A DNA stretch of 64,000 nucleotides from Desarmillaria ectypa (GCA_030407005.1 JAUDYN010000003.1:2356001-2420000); one strand, 5' to 3'. Counted from the stretch's first letter, positions 19,365 through 31,800 are shown. Notes: a model not told the origin generated them from the sequence alone. Program-made: numbers and translations.

Positions 19365-21647
19365 ATGCAATCCCTGGCGTCGACGGCGACCACGCTAGCG
19401 CCTACGACCTCTCCACCTCGACCACTTTCTGCAGCTGGTAGAGTCTCCACGGGCGATGGAAAGCGACAGCCCAGGCTCAAGGAAAGCTCTTTCACGATCA
19501 AATTTGGCTCAAGATACCATTCGTTCGATAACGAGAAGGCACCGTATCCATTGTGTTACGACCGACATATATTGGAACTGTTCGTTCTGCTCTATTAGAT
19601 TGCCATTGCATAACTCTAATTTTCCCTTAGGGAATCCCTGGATAATCGCTTCGTGAAGCACTTGAGAGGTGGCTCGGTGTCCCTTGTCAACTTCGGCGAT
19701 GAAGAGCCGCCGCCAGAGCGATCACTGGACCTTGGCTGTGGGGTGCGGGACAATTTCTTATGCGTCAACCAAGATTTCTCTGACATGCTCTAGACGGGAA
19801 CATGGGTCCTTGACGCGGCAAAGGAGTGGCCAAAATGCGAATTCGTGCGTGTCCAAGGTTGTTCTATAGGACAATGCTAGCTAACTGTGGTACAGGTTGG
19901 ATTCGACCTTGTTAACATCCAAATACCCCTCAAGCTACTGGAATCATCAATAGCTGCACGAATAACCTGGGCTCACGGCAACTTGTGAGTCGTAATATGC
20001 TCTTCTATTTACTAAATTTCATTATTCATATCTAGTTTAACGACTAAACTTCCTTTCGACGATGACGAATTTGACCATGTACATATACAATCTATTGCAC
20101 GAGGCGTCCCCGAAAACAAGGTGTGTCGTATCTAACGCCTTCCTACATCCTCAACTGACAGCATGACCCAGTGGGACGTGCTATTTGATGTAAGTTTGCT
20201 TCAGACTCCTAAGGCTGATCTTTTAATAGTCAACGTTATTCTCTTACAGGAAATTAACCGTATTTTACGACCTGGAGGCTGTGTTGAAATACTTGAAGAT
20301 GGTAAGTGGTATACGCGTCAATCAATGTAGATCTCATCCTACTGGCAGACCTTGTATTCCCATACCTTCCACGATGGTTTACCGCTCCGCTCCGCGCTCG
20401 GCCAAAGCGATCAACATCTGTTCATTTTCCTGATGGTTCCCAGCGAAGATACCCCTCACCCCCAGATACCCCCATTCAAGATATGCCGTCTCATGACCAC
20501 GCTCTCCTTGAGTCACTGTATAAATCCGTGTTTGAACATCGATTCATAAATATGAAGCCATCAGGTGAGAACGGCCTTCCGCATTTTGACCCTGTACTTA
20601 TGCACTGAACAATTTCAGCTCTCCTTCCAAGTTACTTTGCAACATATTTCAGGCACGTTACGTTGGGCCCTGTTATCAGTTTTCCCATGCCACCAGTTCC
20701 GCCCCTCCAGCCTCTTCCTCCTCAAATAGTGACGACATATACTATTGAACCAGGCTCGGATACCTTGGATCCAAGAGTCTCAACCGTCTACCCCCCGTCT
20801 TCCGAAGGAACGTCTGCATCGTCAGCTACGCCAACGCTAGGCGCCCGACCAGCTTCTCTGAGCTTCTCTTCCACCATTTCGTCTGGTACAGGTGTAATGT
20901 CATCAACTCCCGACTCCTCAACTACGGTTTCCACGCTATTCAGCATGAATGGCCGTGAAAAATCTGATTCAATTTCCTCCACCTCGTCCGAACAACCCAA
21001 GATGGAAATACCTTTTCTGTCAAACGCCTCGCGCCCAGCATCATCTATCACGACGCTAAATCTAAATCCTACTGAGACCCCCGCACCTCCGTCTCTGTTT
21101 GTCCCTTACATGCTAGACACTTCATCGACAGAAACAACGGCCGTAGCTTCAATACCGCCGTCCCTGTTTCCTGAGGAACGATTATCATCTCTCAATGTGC
21201 GGTCACTTGCAATGCACTTGTACCGTTCTTATCAGTCAGTCTTGGCGTGTCGCGAAGCCCTCTGGGAAGAGTTGAATGATCGATTAAGGAATAGAAAAGA
21301 CGAACTGAAGCCTTTTGGTTGGGAGGATGACGAAGACTGGGAGGAACTGCAGACCAGGCGGAAATTCGAAATTCTCATCGAAAGATACGAAAGGTATATC
21401 TCTCATCTACCCCCTTATGGAGTTCGCTGAAGTCTCTTACAGTGATATGCAAGCACGAGTATCGCTTTGGTGTTCGCTCAACAACATTGGATGGCCATTC
21501 CCACCGCGGGAGCCCTTGTCCAAAGCAGAACTCATTGAAGAAGAGCGAATGCGGGAAGCCATGCTCGAAGCGCGAAAACATGCACCTGTTGAGGATCTAC
21601 AAGTACCTTGTCGAACCATCAGGGTCCTCATTGGATATAAACTATGA
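19365..21647 (+). CDS. SAM-dependent methyltransferase (class I) with disordered insert
   Basis: Ten exons (19365-19579, 19631-19742, 19794-19844, 19896-19984, 20036-20120, 20172-20189, 20250-20301, 20349-20564, 20619-21393, 21443-21647) join into 605 codons. LDLGCGTGTWVLDAA is the SAM-binding motif I. FDLVNIQIP, then LPFDDDEFDHVHI and INRILRPGGCVEI, follow as motifs II-IV. A Ser/Thr/Pro-rich disordered stretch then runs to about residue 480, ending in an acidic helical C-terminus. Such Methyltransf_11-type proteins are frequent in basidiomycetes. The substrate is unknown; small molecule, lipid or protein are all possible. The first five introns are all 51 nt, and one exon is only 18 nt. Confidence 0.85.
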
Positions 21648-21878
21648 CAATGCTTCGTTCGGATTATCTACTTATGCATGCACTTTCTGGACACTATAGA
21701 TTAGCCATGGTTGGCTTATTCTTGTATTTTATCCATCCTGTACCGGTAGTATGTACTAACTCGATACGCTCGACCGAATGGGTGTAAGTATTAAGATTGA
21801 TCCTGATAACTGTGACATCATAGACTTTACCTCCTCGGACCGGATAAGCCACGGCCGTCTCAGTTCTACTTCAGTTTC

Positions 21879-24037
21879 ATGCCTCGACGCAAGCCAACCT
21901 CGACACGTCAAAAGAAACAGGAGCAGCAGCTGAAGCGTGCAATAAAACGTGGTGATGTAAAGCCTGATAGCCTCTCAAAACCAACGCGGACGAACCGCAA
22001 AAAGTCGCATCTTGGTCGTTCACTACCACCTCCCGAGACATCTAGAAAGCTACAGTCGGCATTCGTCAAGTTGCCTCCGGAATTTTTGGAACAGGCAAAG
22101 TCGCTCGCCTCCAGTCTTGTGCTTCCTCGACCAATTCTGACTAGCTCAGCCATTCTTTCTTTACAAGAGTATCGTTTTCCGGCGCCGTTGGACACTCTGA
22201 CTTGTCCAAAGAGACCGAAATGGCGTTACGAGATGTCTAAGGAAGAGGTGGAACGCAACGAGGAGGGATTATTCAAGAAATGGCTTAAACAAACTGACGC
22301 GATGGTGGAGAGATGGCAGAAGAGCACTGAAAACTCCGAGTCTCGAGAGGAGGAAGACGGCGACGAGGGGCCGGAGATACAGTCTCCTCCTACTTCAATG
22401 CCCCGTTCAACAACCTATTTTGAACGGAATATAGAGGTCTGGCGTCAACTGTGTGTACAAAGCTATAGATCTATACCTGATATCGGGCTGATTTTTTTGA
22501 TTCTTTTAGTTGGCGAGTAACAGAAATTTCGGACATTATCTTTGTTCTCCTCGACTCGCGCTGTCCCCTTCTTCACTATCCACCTTCTCTGTCTGACTAT
22601 CTGTCCAATATCAAACACATCCTAGTCCTAACCAAGGTGGACATAACTGGTCCCGAGCGTGTTCAGGCTTGGACACGGTATCTACGCGATCACCATCCCG
22701 GTGTTCCTATAGTGGAAGTCGAGGCATACGTGGAAAGAGATCCAAGCGCTGTTCATCAAGGTCGAAAGAGATTCGATCCTCATCTTCCAGATGATTTCAG
22801 ACAGAGGCTGGTGCAAATTTTGCAAGGGGTTCATGCCGAGATGCTCGATCCTCCAGAAAGGGTGAAAGTTAATCCTCGATGGTTAAAGGATTGGAAGCCG
22901 TCGGTCAAACGAGAGATTGATTGGGCTGCACTCAAAAATGAGAGAGGAGGGAAAACGGGAATGCCAATTGGCGGTCCAGCTATTTCCCGAAGTGAGATCT
23001 CAGAAGAGCAAGACGGCATCAACACTCTGCCAGAACCTCGCATCTTAACGATCGGCTTGATAGGTTAGACTTATTCCGTATCTTCTATAATTGTATTGAT
23101 GGTGTTCTCTGGGATGTAGGTCAGCCTAACGTAGGCAAATCCTCCCTTCTTAATGCTCTATTTGGCACTCAGAAAGTCCATGCATCCAAAACACCAGGAA
23201 AGGTTAGTTTCGTCGTGTATATCATGTATTATTTCAACCACCCTTATCTTCTCGATAGACAAAACATTTCCAAACACTCTTCTGGACACCAGAAGTTCGT
23301 CTGGTAGACTGTCCCGGCCTTGTTGTGCCGAACTTTATTCCTATGGAACTGCAGGTAATATCGGTCTCTGCGAATATTTCTTCCCTGACAGACCTTGCAG
23401 GCACTCTCCGGAATTCTTCCAATCTCGCACATTTCATCAATACCGTCGTGCATACATTTTGTTGGCGAGCGCCTGCCCATCGAGGAAATATATCGTTTAG
23501 AACACCCGAATTCTAAGTTGCCCGTGATCGAAGATAAACGGACATGGCGCAATGGTGAGAAGCGCGCGGTCGCAAGGTCGACCGAATGGACTGCAACGGA
23601 TGTGATGAGTGCTTATGCCGATAAAAGAGGTTGGGTCACTGCAAAAGCGGGGAGGATGGATGTGAACCGCGCTGGCAACGCAAGTAAGTTGTAATTTTCG
23701 AAGAAAAGTATATGTATCTCAATACTTTCCAGTCCTTAGGGCAGTGGCAGAAGCCAGAATCACTTGGGCATTCTGGCCTCCGGATACAAAAGAAGATGAG
23801 GTTCTTCATGCCAGAAATGGGGGCAAGGGCATCTGGATTCCTGGAAGTAGCGACTCAGATGATGAAGACTTCGCATCAGACGCCTATAGCGAAGACGAAG
23901 CTTTATCGGACGATGAAGACCCGGAGACTGAGACTTCCAGCGAAGACTCGGAATCTCATGGTGACGATGGACCAGTACGGGGTATTCTAGGAAGGTTTAC
24001 CGCACTGGATGTTGGTGACACAGATGAGAATTCGTAG
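21879..24037 (+). CDS. circularly permuted GTPase, GNL1-like (MMR1/HSR1)
   Basis: Six exons (21879-22450, 22510-23063, 23120-23202, 23259-23354, 23401-23683, 23733-24037) give 630 codons. The N-terminus is very basic (MPRRKPTSTRQKKQEQQ), as in nucleolar GTPases. The G motifs are in permuted order: G4 TKVD near residue 240 comes before the P-loop GQPNVGKSS and the switch DCPGL, the mark of the YlqF/YawG family. A C-terminal acidic Asp/Glu/Ser tail follows TWAFWPP. The length, long spacer and acidic tail fit GNL1 better than LSG1 or NOG2. The family is tied to ribosome assembly, but the exact role of GNL1 is poorly defined. The introns fall around the P-loop. Confidence 0.88.
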
Positions 24038-24387
24038 AGAACAAATCGTCCCGGACCGTACTCGTGTTGTTTCTCCGTGCTTTTTTCCGAGGTTCAAGCT
24101 CGCCGTAGACGACCGTCGGGCTAAGGGTCTTGGCTCGTAGCAATTCACTAATATTTCTCCGTCTTCGTCTCGTGTGATTAGGGCCAGGGGGGCGACCGCC
24201 TGTGTAAGTCATCAGACTCCAGCCGACATGGACGACCGTGGACATAGTCTCGGTCCGGTTGCTTTCACACAAATATTTTCAGGATTCTCGGAAGACCAGT
24301 TTGACAATGCGGATTGTGAGGCGAATATGGTTGGCTTAAAAAGACCCTAAAGTTTCGTCTCTGTACTGCATCCGAATTCTTTCGACA
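24038..24387. other. intergenic region upstream of acetylesterase copy 1
   Basis: About 350 nt between the GNL1 stop and the first acetylesterase start, with no coding frame of note. Confidence 0.4.
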
Positions 24388-25322
24388 ATGCATTTGCTTC
24401 CCGCCGTCTCATTGCTGTGCGTTACTGGCAGTGCTCTTGCACAAACAATTTACCTCGCTGGGGATTCCACAATGGCCAAAAATGGTGGCGGCTCCGGAAC
24501 GGGAACAGATGGTTAGCTATTCTTTCTTAGCTTCGTATTTGCAAACTCCTGAGTTCGCAACTAGGTTGGGGTCAATATCTTAGTCAATTTGTCACACTCT
24601 CTGTTGTCAACAAAGCCGTAGGTGGACAAAGTGCCCGAACGTATAGTGAACAAGGCCTTTTCGCTTCTCTTGTTGATGAAGTGAGGAGCGGAGACTATGT
24701 TATCATCGAGTTCGGTCATAACGATGGGTCAGCTGGATCTGTTGACAATGGAAAACAGGACGCCGTCGGAGATAGCTACAACATCACAGCGACTGTTACA
24801 ACGTCGAGGTAAGGCCAAATACATAACTGTACCTCCATAATTCTAAATCGAAGCACTTTCAGTGGCACACATATTCTCATCCACAGTTTTGCGTACTATA
24901 TCGAAAACGCCGTGGACGCGATCCAGGCTAAGGGAGGGATTCCTATCATCTCCTCCGTGACCCCGGACAATATTTGGGACGGTGACTCTATTGCCGCTGG
25001 TGGACGATTTGTTACCTACGCCCGAAGCATTGGCACACGGAAAGGCATTACTTACGTTGATCACTACGACTACGTGGCCCAGGCGTACAACGCTCTCGGA
25101 GAAACTGAGGTCACGACGTACTACCCCAAGGACCACTTACACACAAGTCCCAAGGGTGCGTTAGTTGTGGCGGAAGCGTTTGTAAGAGGTCTGCTTTGCG
25201 GCGGTAGTTCCTTGACCGATAGTGTCAACTCCGCCGGAAAACATGTCCCGAGTGAGTGCCATCATTTTCTATTCGCGTCGACCTTGTGTTAAGAAGAATC
25301 TTGTGCAGATAGTTGTCTCTAA
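24388..25322 (+). CDS. secreted SGNH esterase, rhamnogalacturonan acetylesterase-like (CE12), copy 1
   Basis: Exons 24388-24511, 24565-24808, 24863-25251 and 25309-25322 give 256 codons. A signal peptide (MHLLPAVSLLCVTGSALA) is followed by IYLAGDSTMA, the block I Ser of SGNH/GDSL hydrolases. Block III is IEFGHNDGS, with the oxyanion Asn, and the catalytic Asp/His pair is in DHLHTS near residue 220. This is the layout of fungal rhamnogalacturonan acetylesterases, which remove acetyl groups from pectin backbones outside the cell. The last 14-nt exon supplies the terminal NSCL, including a Cys probably in a disulphide. A close tandem paralogue follows on the same strand. Confidence 0.9.
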
Positions 25323-25713
25323 AAATACGCTCTGTGTGATTTTGGCATTGAAATCTATTCTTGTTCGTCTGTTCCTCGTTCACGAGATCATTAAGGATTT
25401 CTTGAAAGACCTATGATTCCTGATCTCTCAAGCCTTCACGCGCACTTGATGCATGAAGCGGACCGCAACTTACCGCCAGCTGATCCGCTGAAGATCACGG
25501 GCCTCGACTTTGATCGGTTATGCATGCGTTACTGTGCTCGGAAAATTATTCTGTACGTCGAGAATTAGTGCTCGAAAACCTTTCCCATCTACCTGCGGTT
25601 CTTTGAAAGTATGCGTTGCTATGGCTATGGAAAACTCCGCTTTCCGTGCCAAGATCTATCAGGACGCTTTTATATGAGAGCTGGAAAGGTCTCATGGGCA
25701 GTCAACTTGAATC
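25323..25713. other. spacer between the tandem esterases
   Basis: No gene. A TATA-like ttttatatgagag near 25668 lies about 45 bases before the second esterase ATG and probably serves it. Confidence 0.45.
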
Positions 25714-26767
25714 ATGTTTTTCCCCACTTTGCTGTTGCTGCCTAGCTTCGCCACGTATGTACTGGGAACAACCGTTTATATAGCCGGTGATTCAACCATG
25801 GCCAAAGGTATACGCCTATAGCTGGTCTCCGATTAGGCCCATGTGCTGATTTTTTCCAGGCGGTGGCGGCTCGGGAACTGACGGTGAGTTCCTTCAAATC
25901 GTCAAGGATACCGTTATCTGATCGTGATGGAAACTGTAAAGGCTGGGGTCAATATTTAGGCCAATATCTGTCTGTCACGGTCGTGAACAAGGCCATTGCG
26001 GGTCGTAGCGCACGAAGCTACACTGACGAAGGCCGTTTTGACACACTCATCGGCACTGTCTCTAGTGGCGACTACGTCGTGATCGAGTTCGGTCACAATG
26101 ATGGATCATCCGGTACTGTGGATAACGGACGTCAGGATGCTTATGGTTCGTTTATGCACGTACCCAGCCTCTTCACACCCTTACAACCTCATTTTTCTCA
26201 GGGGACAACTACGACACGACGGCAACAGTGACCAACTCAGCGTAAGTGTTACTACATGTAGCATCGCGAACGTTTGGAGGCGCACATTAAACGGCTGCCT
26301 TTTAGTGGTAAAAGCATAGTCATTCACACCTTCCCGTACTATATCCAGAATGCCGTCACTGCTCTTCGAGCCAAGGGCGCCATCCCGATCGTCTCCTCGC
26401 AAACTCCCAGCAATGATTGGGTCAACGGTGTCATTACCAATCCTCCTCGCTTTGTTGCATATGCGAATACGGCTGCTACTCGTACTGGAGCGACGTACAT
26501 AAATCACTACGCCTACGTGGCCCAAGCCTATAAGGCCCTCGGGGAGACCGTTGTGGATGATTATTACCCTCTCGATCATACCCACACATCAGTAGAGGGT
26601 GCCAACGTGGTAGCGAAGGCGTTTGTGAGAGGACTGATTTGCGGAAATAGTGGTTTGGCGGCATATGTCAATTCTGCAGGACATGCCGTTCCCAGTACGT
26701 GCACCAATGACCACTAGGATTCGGAGCTGCAGTATGCTGACATGTGATCGCAGATGGCTGTTTGTAA
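25714..26767 (+). CDS. secreted SGNH esterase, rhamnogalacturonan acetylesterase-like (CE12), copy 2
   Basis: Six exons (25714-25807, 25860-25883, 25942-26145, 26202-26241, 26306-26694, 26754-26767) give 254 codons. The signal peptide is MFFPTLLLLPSFATYVLG. The catalytic blocks are IAGDSTMA, IEFGHNDGS and DHTHTS, as in copy 1. The product is colinear with copy 1, and the main exon is 389 nt in both. This copy has two extra introns: one after the Ser block, and one splitting what is a single 244-nt exon in copy 1 into 204 plus 40 nt. It probably deacetylates pectic rhamnogalacturonan. The tandem pair suggests dosage or slightly different specificity. Confidence 0.9.
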
Positions 26768-28552
26768 CTCGGAGTGAACTCGAATTTCAATTTGAAGTGA
26801 CGAGTTTGATACCTTGCTTAGCGGTTTCCATTCGTATTTCACCATCTTTCCTTCTCGATTTCGTGCAGTCAAAAGAATACATTTGCACAGGACCAGAAAC
26901 TACAAGTACATATTGCCGCGGACCAAAGATGGATACAAATACAAAAGGGCTGAGAGAAAGTTTAGTACTCTCACACGACTCTTTTTGGGGACGGCTTGTT
27001 GGGTTCGTCATCGTAAAAACTCATGCCTTTTCTTTCATAGCAGAAGAGGGGCGTCGAGCACTGATTATGGAGATGCGGGGAATGCCGACACATCACATGA
27101 CGTTTTCACCTTGGTAATCTGGATTTTAGACCCAGACCTTGTCAAGCAAGGTAAACAAGGTAACTCCCAAATTAATGGGGGCCGCAATGCCGATTGGGCT
27201 CGCGGCTGACTAAGTGCACAGCCACTGAAAATTGAAACGCAGGATCGTTCCGGCTGTTTCCTTCGCGCGCTTCTGCTTCGCCCACCTCTACTTAGATGAC
27301 TATGAACATTCTGCACTTTAGGACTGCAAATAAATGATATCTATTCTGTTTTATATGTATTAAATGCTGTCTTGGCTAATATTGACCGTTTGTCATGTAT
27401 GTCACGGTGACGCCTTATCACACATGTCGCCCGCACCTTGTACCTCCTTACAGAGAGAATATTTCGCCTCGCATTATAGAGACAAAATACTTCTAAAGTA
27501 CAACTGAAGGGTTTGTTCAGGACGTTTTTTTAAAATAAAAAAAAATAGTTTGTACCACCAAAAAATCGCCAGAAAATGGGAAAACCGGCTTGGCCAAACA
27601 TAAAAACATTATTTTGGACCTAAATATATAGTCTGCCGTGCCTACATGTCTCAGTTTCAAAGGCCTCGACAAACAGTGCCAAGTAAGATTTCCTGATTCT
27701 TTCTGAAGAATGAGGAAACGACAGAGGGTTATAGCAAGGCGTACTGTCTTGAACAGCCCCAAATTGTCTGGACAGAAGTAATTTGGGTGATTAGTGAGCC
27801 CACGGCACGCAACAGCTTCACGGCAGCGTTTATGCCGCTGTGACTGAACATACTTCAATTCCGATGTCTCCCCATTGGTCGACGCACTCTGTAAGGTACA
27901 TAGTAGGTAATATTTTCTCGTTCGAGACCTAATGCGTATCTGCAGGGTCAAGCAGTTCGAAATACGAGCGCATGTCACTCTGAGATTTAGATTGTGCAAA
28001 ATGCGAGCTTTTTGCACCACTAAGTACTTTTCCACATTTGATCAAGGTGTATCTTATTTAATTCTTCTTGAATGGGCAGCTATCCAAAGTCACCAAGTCG
28101 ACAAAATAGGTACAGTTCAGATACAGCCCACTGTTTCTTCATACAAAAGGAAAGAATTGGGGACCGGCAACTGCCGCTACTGGATTCCGTTACGGCTCCC
28201 CAAAGTTAATCACGACAATGTCCATTTTTCTCGGCGTTCGAAGGGGGTGCCAAGATCAGCGTTCATTTATAACGCGTAGAACAAGCATCCGAGCCAGATG
28301 TTACGTGTTCAACTAGGCCTAGGGCTCCTGGAGGCGCTATCCAGCCAGATCTGCTCCCACCCCAGCTATAGAAAGCATGCTTCGAAGTGAGATTCTTGTC
28401 AAACAGCATATGTACCTGTTGCAGCACGTCCAGGTGCACCTGTCAGAGGTTTCCTTGGCGGAACGATGGTACCTATTTGCCAGGGTATAAAAGCATTGTG
28501 AATCAAAGATGATACAGTACGTCACTTTCTTCATTGAACTCTCAACTTGAAT
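26768..28552. other. 1.8-kb gene-poor region
   Basis: Several frames are open (for example 27517-28035 on the minus strand) but none shows domains, splice structure or a convincing start. An A-rich tract occurs at about 27530-27546. It may hold decayed transposon or gene sequence, but no terminal repeats or transposase motifs were recognised. Confidence 0.4.
28486..28493 (+). promoter_or_regulatory. TATA box of the secreted M15-like gene
   Basis: TATAAAAG lies 60 bases before the ATG at 28553, inside gggtataaaagc. Confidence 0.5.
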
Positions 28553-29202
28553 ATGTTGGTATTCTCACTCTATGGTTTGCTTCTCCTCGGGTTGAACGTA
28601 GCTGCTGGTGTTTCGTCACCGATGGGAGCTCGCAGCGGGAGCCATTTAACACAGACTCAAGCTGAAGCCCTTCTCATTCCTGAAGGAATTACTGCCTCTT
28701 CCACTGGAGGATGTACAGATAAGTAAGCCCCATTGAATAACAATTCTACAGGATCCGCCAATATAAGACTTGGAACAGGAATAAACCGACGTGTACGTCG
28801 TACGATGGCATACTTTCTGGCACAGTCAATGGTGTCATCACGTTGAAGAATGCCTCGGGCTCTAGTTCCCTGGTCATTACTGGTGGTACCGAGACAGGTC
28901 ACGCCAGTGGAACATACTCCCATGCAAATGGATACAAAGGTTCCCTTTATAAGTCGCATGTAGTATCTGGACTACGTTCTAACTAATTCCTAGTGGATGT
29001 TCGTCATGCATCGGTAGTCGACAATTACATCAAGACGCATTTTACTCAAATCGCCAATAGAGGAGACGGATATCCTCAGTGGCAGGCCGCCAGCGGGAAT
29101 ATCTATTGCGTAGGTTTGATTTTCGTTACCGAACACCTACTTCACTTAACTGTTTGTTTTACATAGGATGAAGGATCGCACTGGGATATCACCTATTATT
29201 GA
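28553..29202 (+). CDS. small secreted zinc protein with M15 (D-Ala-D-Ala carboxypeptidase-like) motifs
   Basis: Exons 28553-28722, 28779-28939, 28994-29109 and 29167-29202 give 160 codons. A signal peptide (MLVFSLYGLLLLGLNVAAG) precedes a compact Cys-containing domain. SHANGYKVD fits the S-H-x-x-G-x-x-x-D zinc motif, and DEGSHWD fits the E-x-x-H-W motif, of M15/MD-type peptidases, supplying His, Asp and His ligands. Closely similar small secreted domains (GGTETGHASG before the first motif) are, as I recall, found in actinobacteria. M15 enzymes cut peptidoglycan stem peptides, so an extracellular role against bacteria is plausible but unproven. Bacterial origin by transfer is an inference. The gene has three ordinary fungal introns. 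Confidence 0.65.
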
Positions 29203-29324
29203 AGGTCTCCACCTTTCTATTATATAGTATCTGATGCGATATCTTGGGTTTTCTAAAGCGGATCTTTATTATACGAGAACACGATTTTCACAGTTCGCAG
29301 TCAGTCTCTAAATGTTGAGCAAAT

Positions 29325-31770
29325 CTAAATTTCACCGTGGACAGCAATACCATCGATGGCTGTCGCAAGGAACTTCGTGTTCATGATTTCGGACACTGGG
29401 ACCGACATGATGTTCTGCGACAGGATGACGAAGTCCGCCCGTTTTCCAGGCTCTAGTGAGCCTAGAACTGATTCAGTAAATGACGCATACGCAGGGTCGA
29501 TGGTCATGCCTCAATACGCGTTTAGCATTCAGCAGTGCGTAAAATATCACGTGCAGGCTTACCGCGCAATGCCTCAAGACGCGTTAATCGTTGCTCAGGG
29601 AACCTGTATGACTGTGAAATAAAGTAAGGATGGAAACGGCATCGGGCTCACCATCCTCCTGGACCGTGAGGTGACTTTCCATCCAGCGATACTCTTGTGA
29701 TTGCAGCGTAGAACCCGGCAAGGGGATTCATCGTCTCAACAGGAAAGTCAGATCCAAGAATAATTCTAGCTCCGCTATTAAGCAGGCTACGGAAAGCGTA
29801 TAGTCCCTTGATGCGCTTTGGACCCTACGGAATATCTCAGTGCAAGTGTTACTATAGCAGAGATGACTCACAATGCGTTCCTCCGCATACCACATATCAT
29901 CAATAACGTGGGTGGGCTGTACACTGGCAATGACTGTAAAGCATAAGGCTGAAATCATTGTTACAGGGTAGATTAGCCTACCTCCAATTTTCCCCGCACG
30001 CTTGATATCAGCCTTCGTCATGATCTGAGCGTGCTCAAGACGTGGCCGCCTTGCAGTAACATCAACATCCTCAAAAGTGGACTCTAAAACATCCAGAACG
30101 ATACCGTTGGCACGATCTCCGATTGCATGGACGTTCTGTATAGCAAATGGTATTGTGTGCCTAACATGGGGAGTCGAGTACTCACGACCTGCCAGCCATC
30201 ACGGAGGAAGAGCCGGGTGACCCTGTTAATTGTTGCCTCAGACACACGCATAAAGCCGTTTGTGTTCGGATTGTCAGTGTAGGGTTCATATAACTGAGAT
30301 GATCAATCCAGACCATGAATGCGTGACAATTGTGCCTACCGCTGCTCCACCTGTTCTCATGGAACCTTTGAATTCGTGTAAATGATATGGGCTTTGACAG
30401 AAATAGCACAACGCACCATCCCCTACGATCTTCACGCCGCGGGCACTGAACCTATGGTCATCTGACAGCATTTGTGGTTTGGTGATGTTACCCCAGTATT
30501 CTTCACCTTCGTCGTAGTTCGTCATTCCGTACAAACGAATCTACGTAACAAACTCAGCAAATATAGTTGGCGTCAAGTTGCTGTGCGCACTGGCAGCTTT
30601 CCGGCAGCAGCTTTTCTAGAGCGAGGTAAGTGTTGAATTCACCATCTATCACAGGTGAATACCTCTTGAAGAAGTCCAGCTGCCGGAAGTCCAGCTTGGC
30701 ATCGTGGATGGACGTGAGCCCGTTGGCCAAGGCATTTCGTACGGTAGTCGAAAAGCGCCGCTCATAGTCCTCATCAGTTGGAATTGGAACTGGCAGCAAG
30801 CCTTGAGCATTGTCGAGGAATATACCTATGAAGTGCGTTGTCAATGTGAAACATGACAGTGAACGCTCTAAATTTCTTGCCGGTTGGTTGCCCTTTCTTG
30901 TCGCGAACAATCACTCCCCCTTTTACGGTATGTGGGAGGGGACGGATGTCCTGTAGGACGCGGCCGGAAACCCAGGTACCATGCCCGTCCTTGCTACGCA
31001 ACATCACAGAACGTCCACGAATGACTGTACTGGCATCGAGATCAGCCTGTGTCATTTAAGGAACTGTTATAAATGATATAAGCAAGACACACGTACTGCG
31101 GTTGGAAACCTTGACTCTGGCCAGGCAGTGTAATCCCATCCCCAGCCCTCAATGACCTTCGACATATTGTTGTAGATATCTGGGTTTGATACGATGTAAT
31201 TTTCGACAAAGGAGACCGTCTCGAATATATTTCTTCCCACTTCAAGAGGTATCTGACGGTACAAACCATAGTGCATAATGTGGGCATGAGATTCTACACA
31301 TGGCAAGCTTTGTAACGCAGTTCACAAGAAGAGTATGAGGTGTTGCATACCGCTAATCCCTGGCACAATCATAGCACCATCAGGGATATATCTGACCCGT
31401 AGAGGCGTAGTCAACTTCCTTCTCCGCTGTATAGAGTCTGATGTATTCCACCGTTAGAATGACACGTGTACATGTGCTCTGACCTACCAAGATCTCCTGT
31501 GTCAGATATAAAAGAATCAACGACAAGTATACAAGATGCTCGTGAGTTAAGGGTATCGACGATGTAGATGTTGTTTCCGTGGGAGCATATTGCGTATGTC
31601 GTCAAGTCGGCAGGATTACTGAAATCACCAAAGAAGAGTAAAGCAGAAAATACCAGGGCAAGAAGAAGGAGTGAAATACGGGCAAGAGGCGTGATTAGCC
31701 GCCGCCTAGGTAGTGCAAACCGACTATGCACCAATTTCTTGTCGAGCGATGACATGTTGAAATTGGGCAA
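29325..31770 (-). CDS. membrane-anchored YtcJ-like amidohydrolase
   Basis: About fourteen exons can be joined in phase. The N-terminus has one transmembrane anchor (ISLLLLALVFSALLFFG) after a basic segment, so the enzyme is probably a type II membrane or secretory-pathway protein. The metal-dependent hydrolase marks are intact: ESHAHIMH (HxH), NVHAIGDRAN, RLEHAQIM and GSDFPVE, then the C-terminal beta-sandwich strand SLEPGKRADFVIL. This is the Amidohydro_3/YtcJ group, whose substrates are mostly unknown cyclic amides or formamides. One intron (30826-30880) has a GC donor. Two very short exons (about 25 nt) occur. The start may be the ATG at 31770 or at 31755. It is divergent from the gene at 31801 across only 30-45 bp. 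Confidence 0.85.
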
Positions 31771-31800
31771 AGATTCGGCGCCAGGCCCGAGGCAGATAAG

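Noticed and set aside
27517..28035. 172-codon minus-strand frame with an A-rich flank, considered as a retroelement remnant
   Set aside because: No reverse transcriptase or endonuclease motif and no terminal or target-site repeats seen.
24388..31770. Biosynthetic gene cluster spanning the esterases, M15-like gene and amidohydrolase
   Set aside because: These are unrelated hydrolases with no core synthase or tailoring set; simple neighbourhood is enough.
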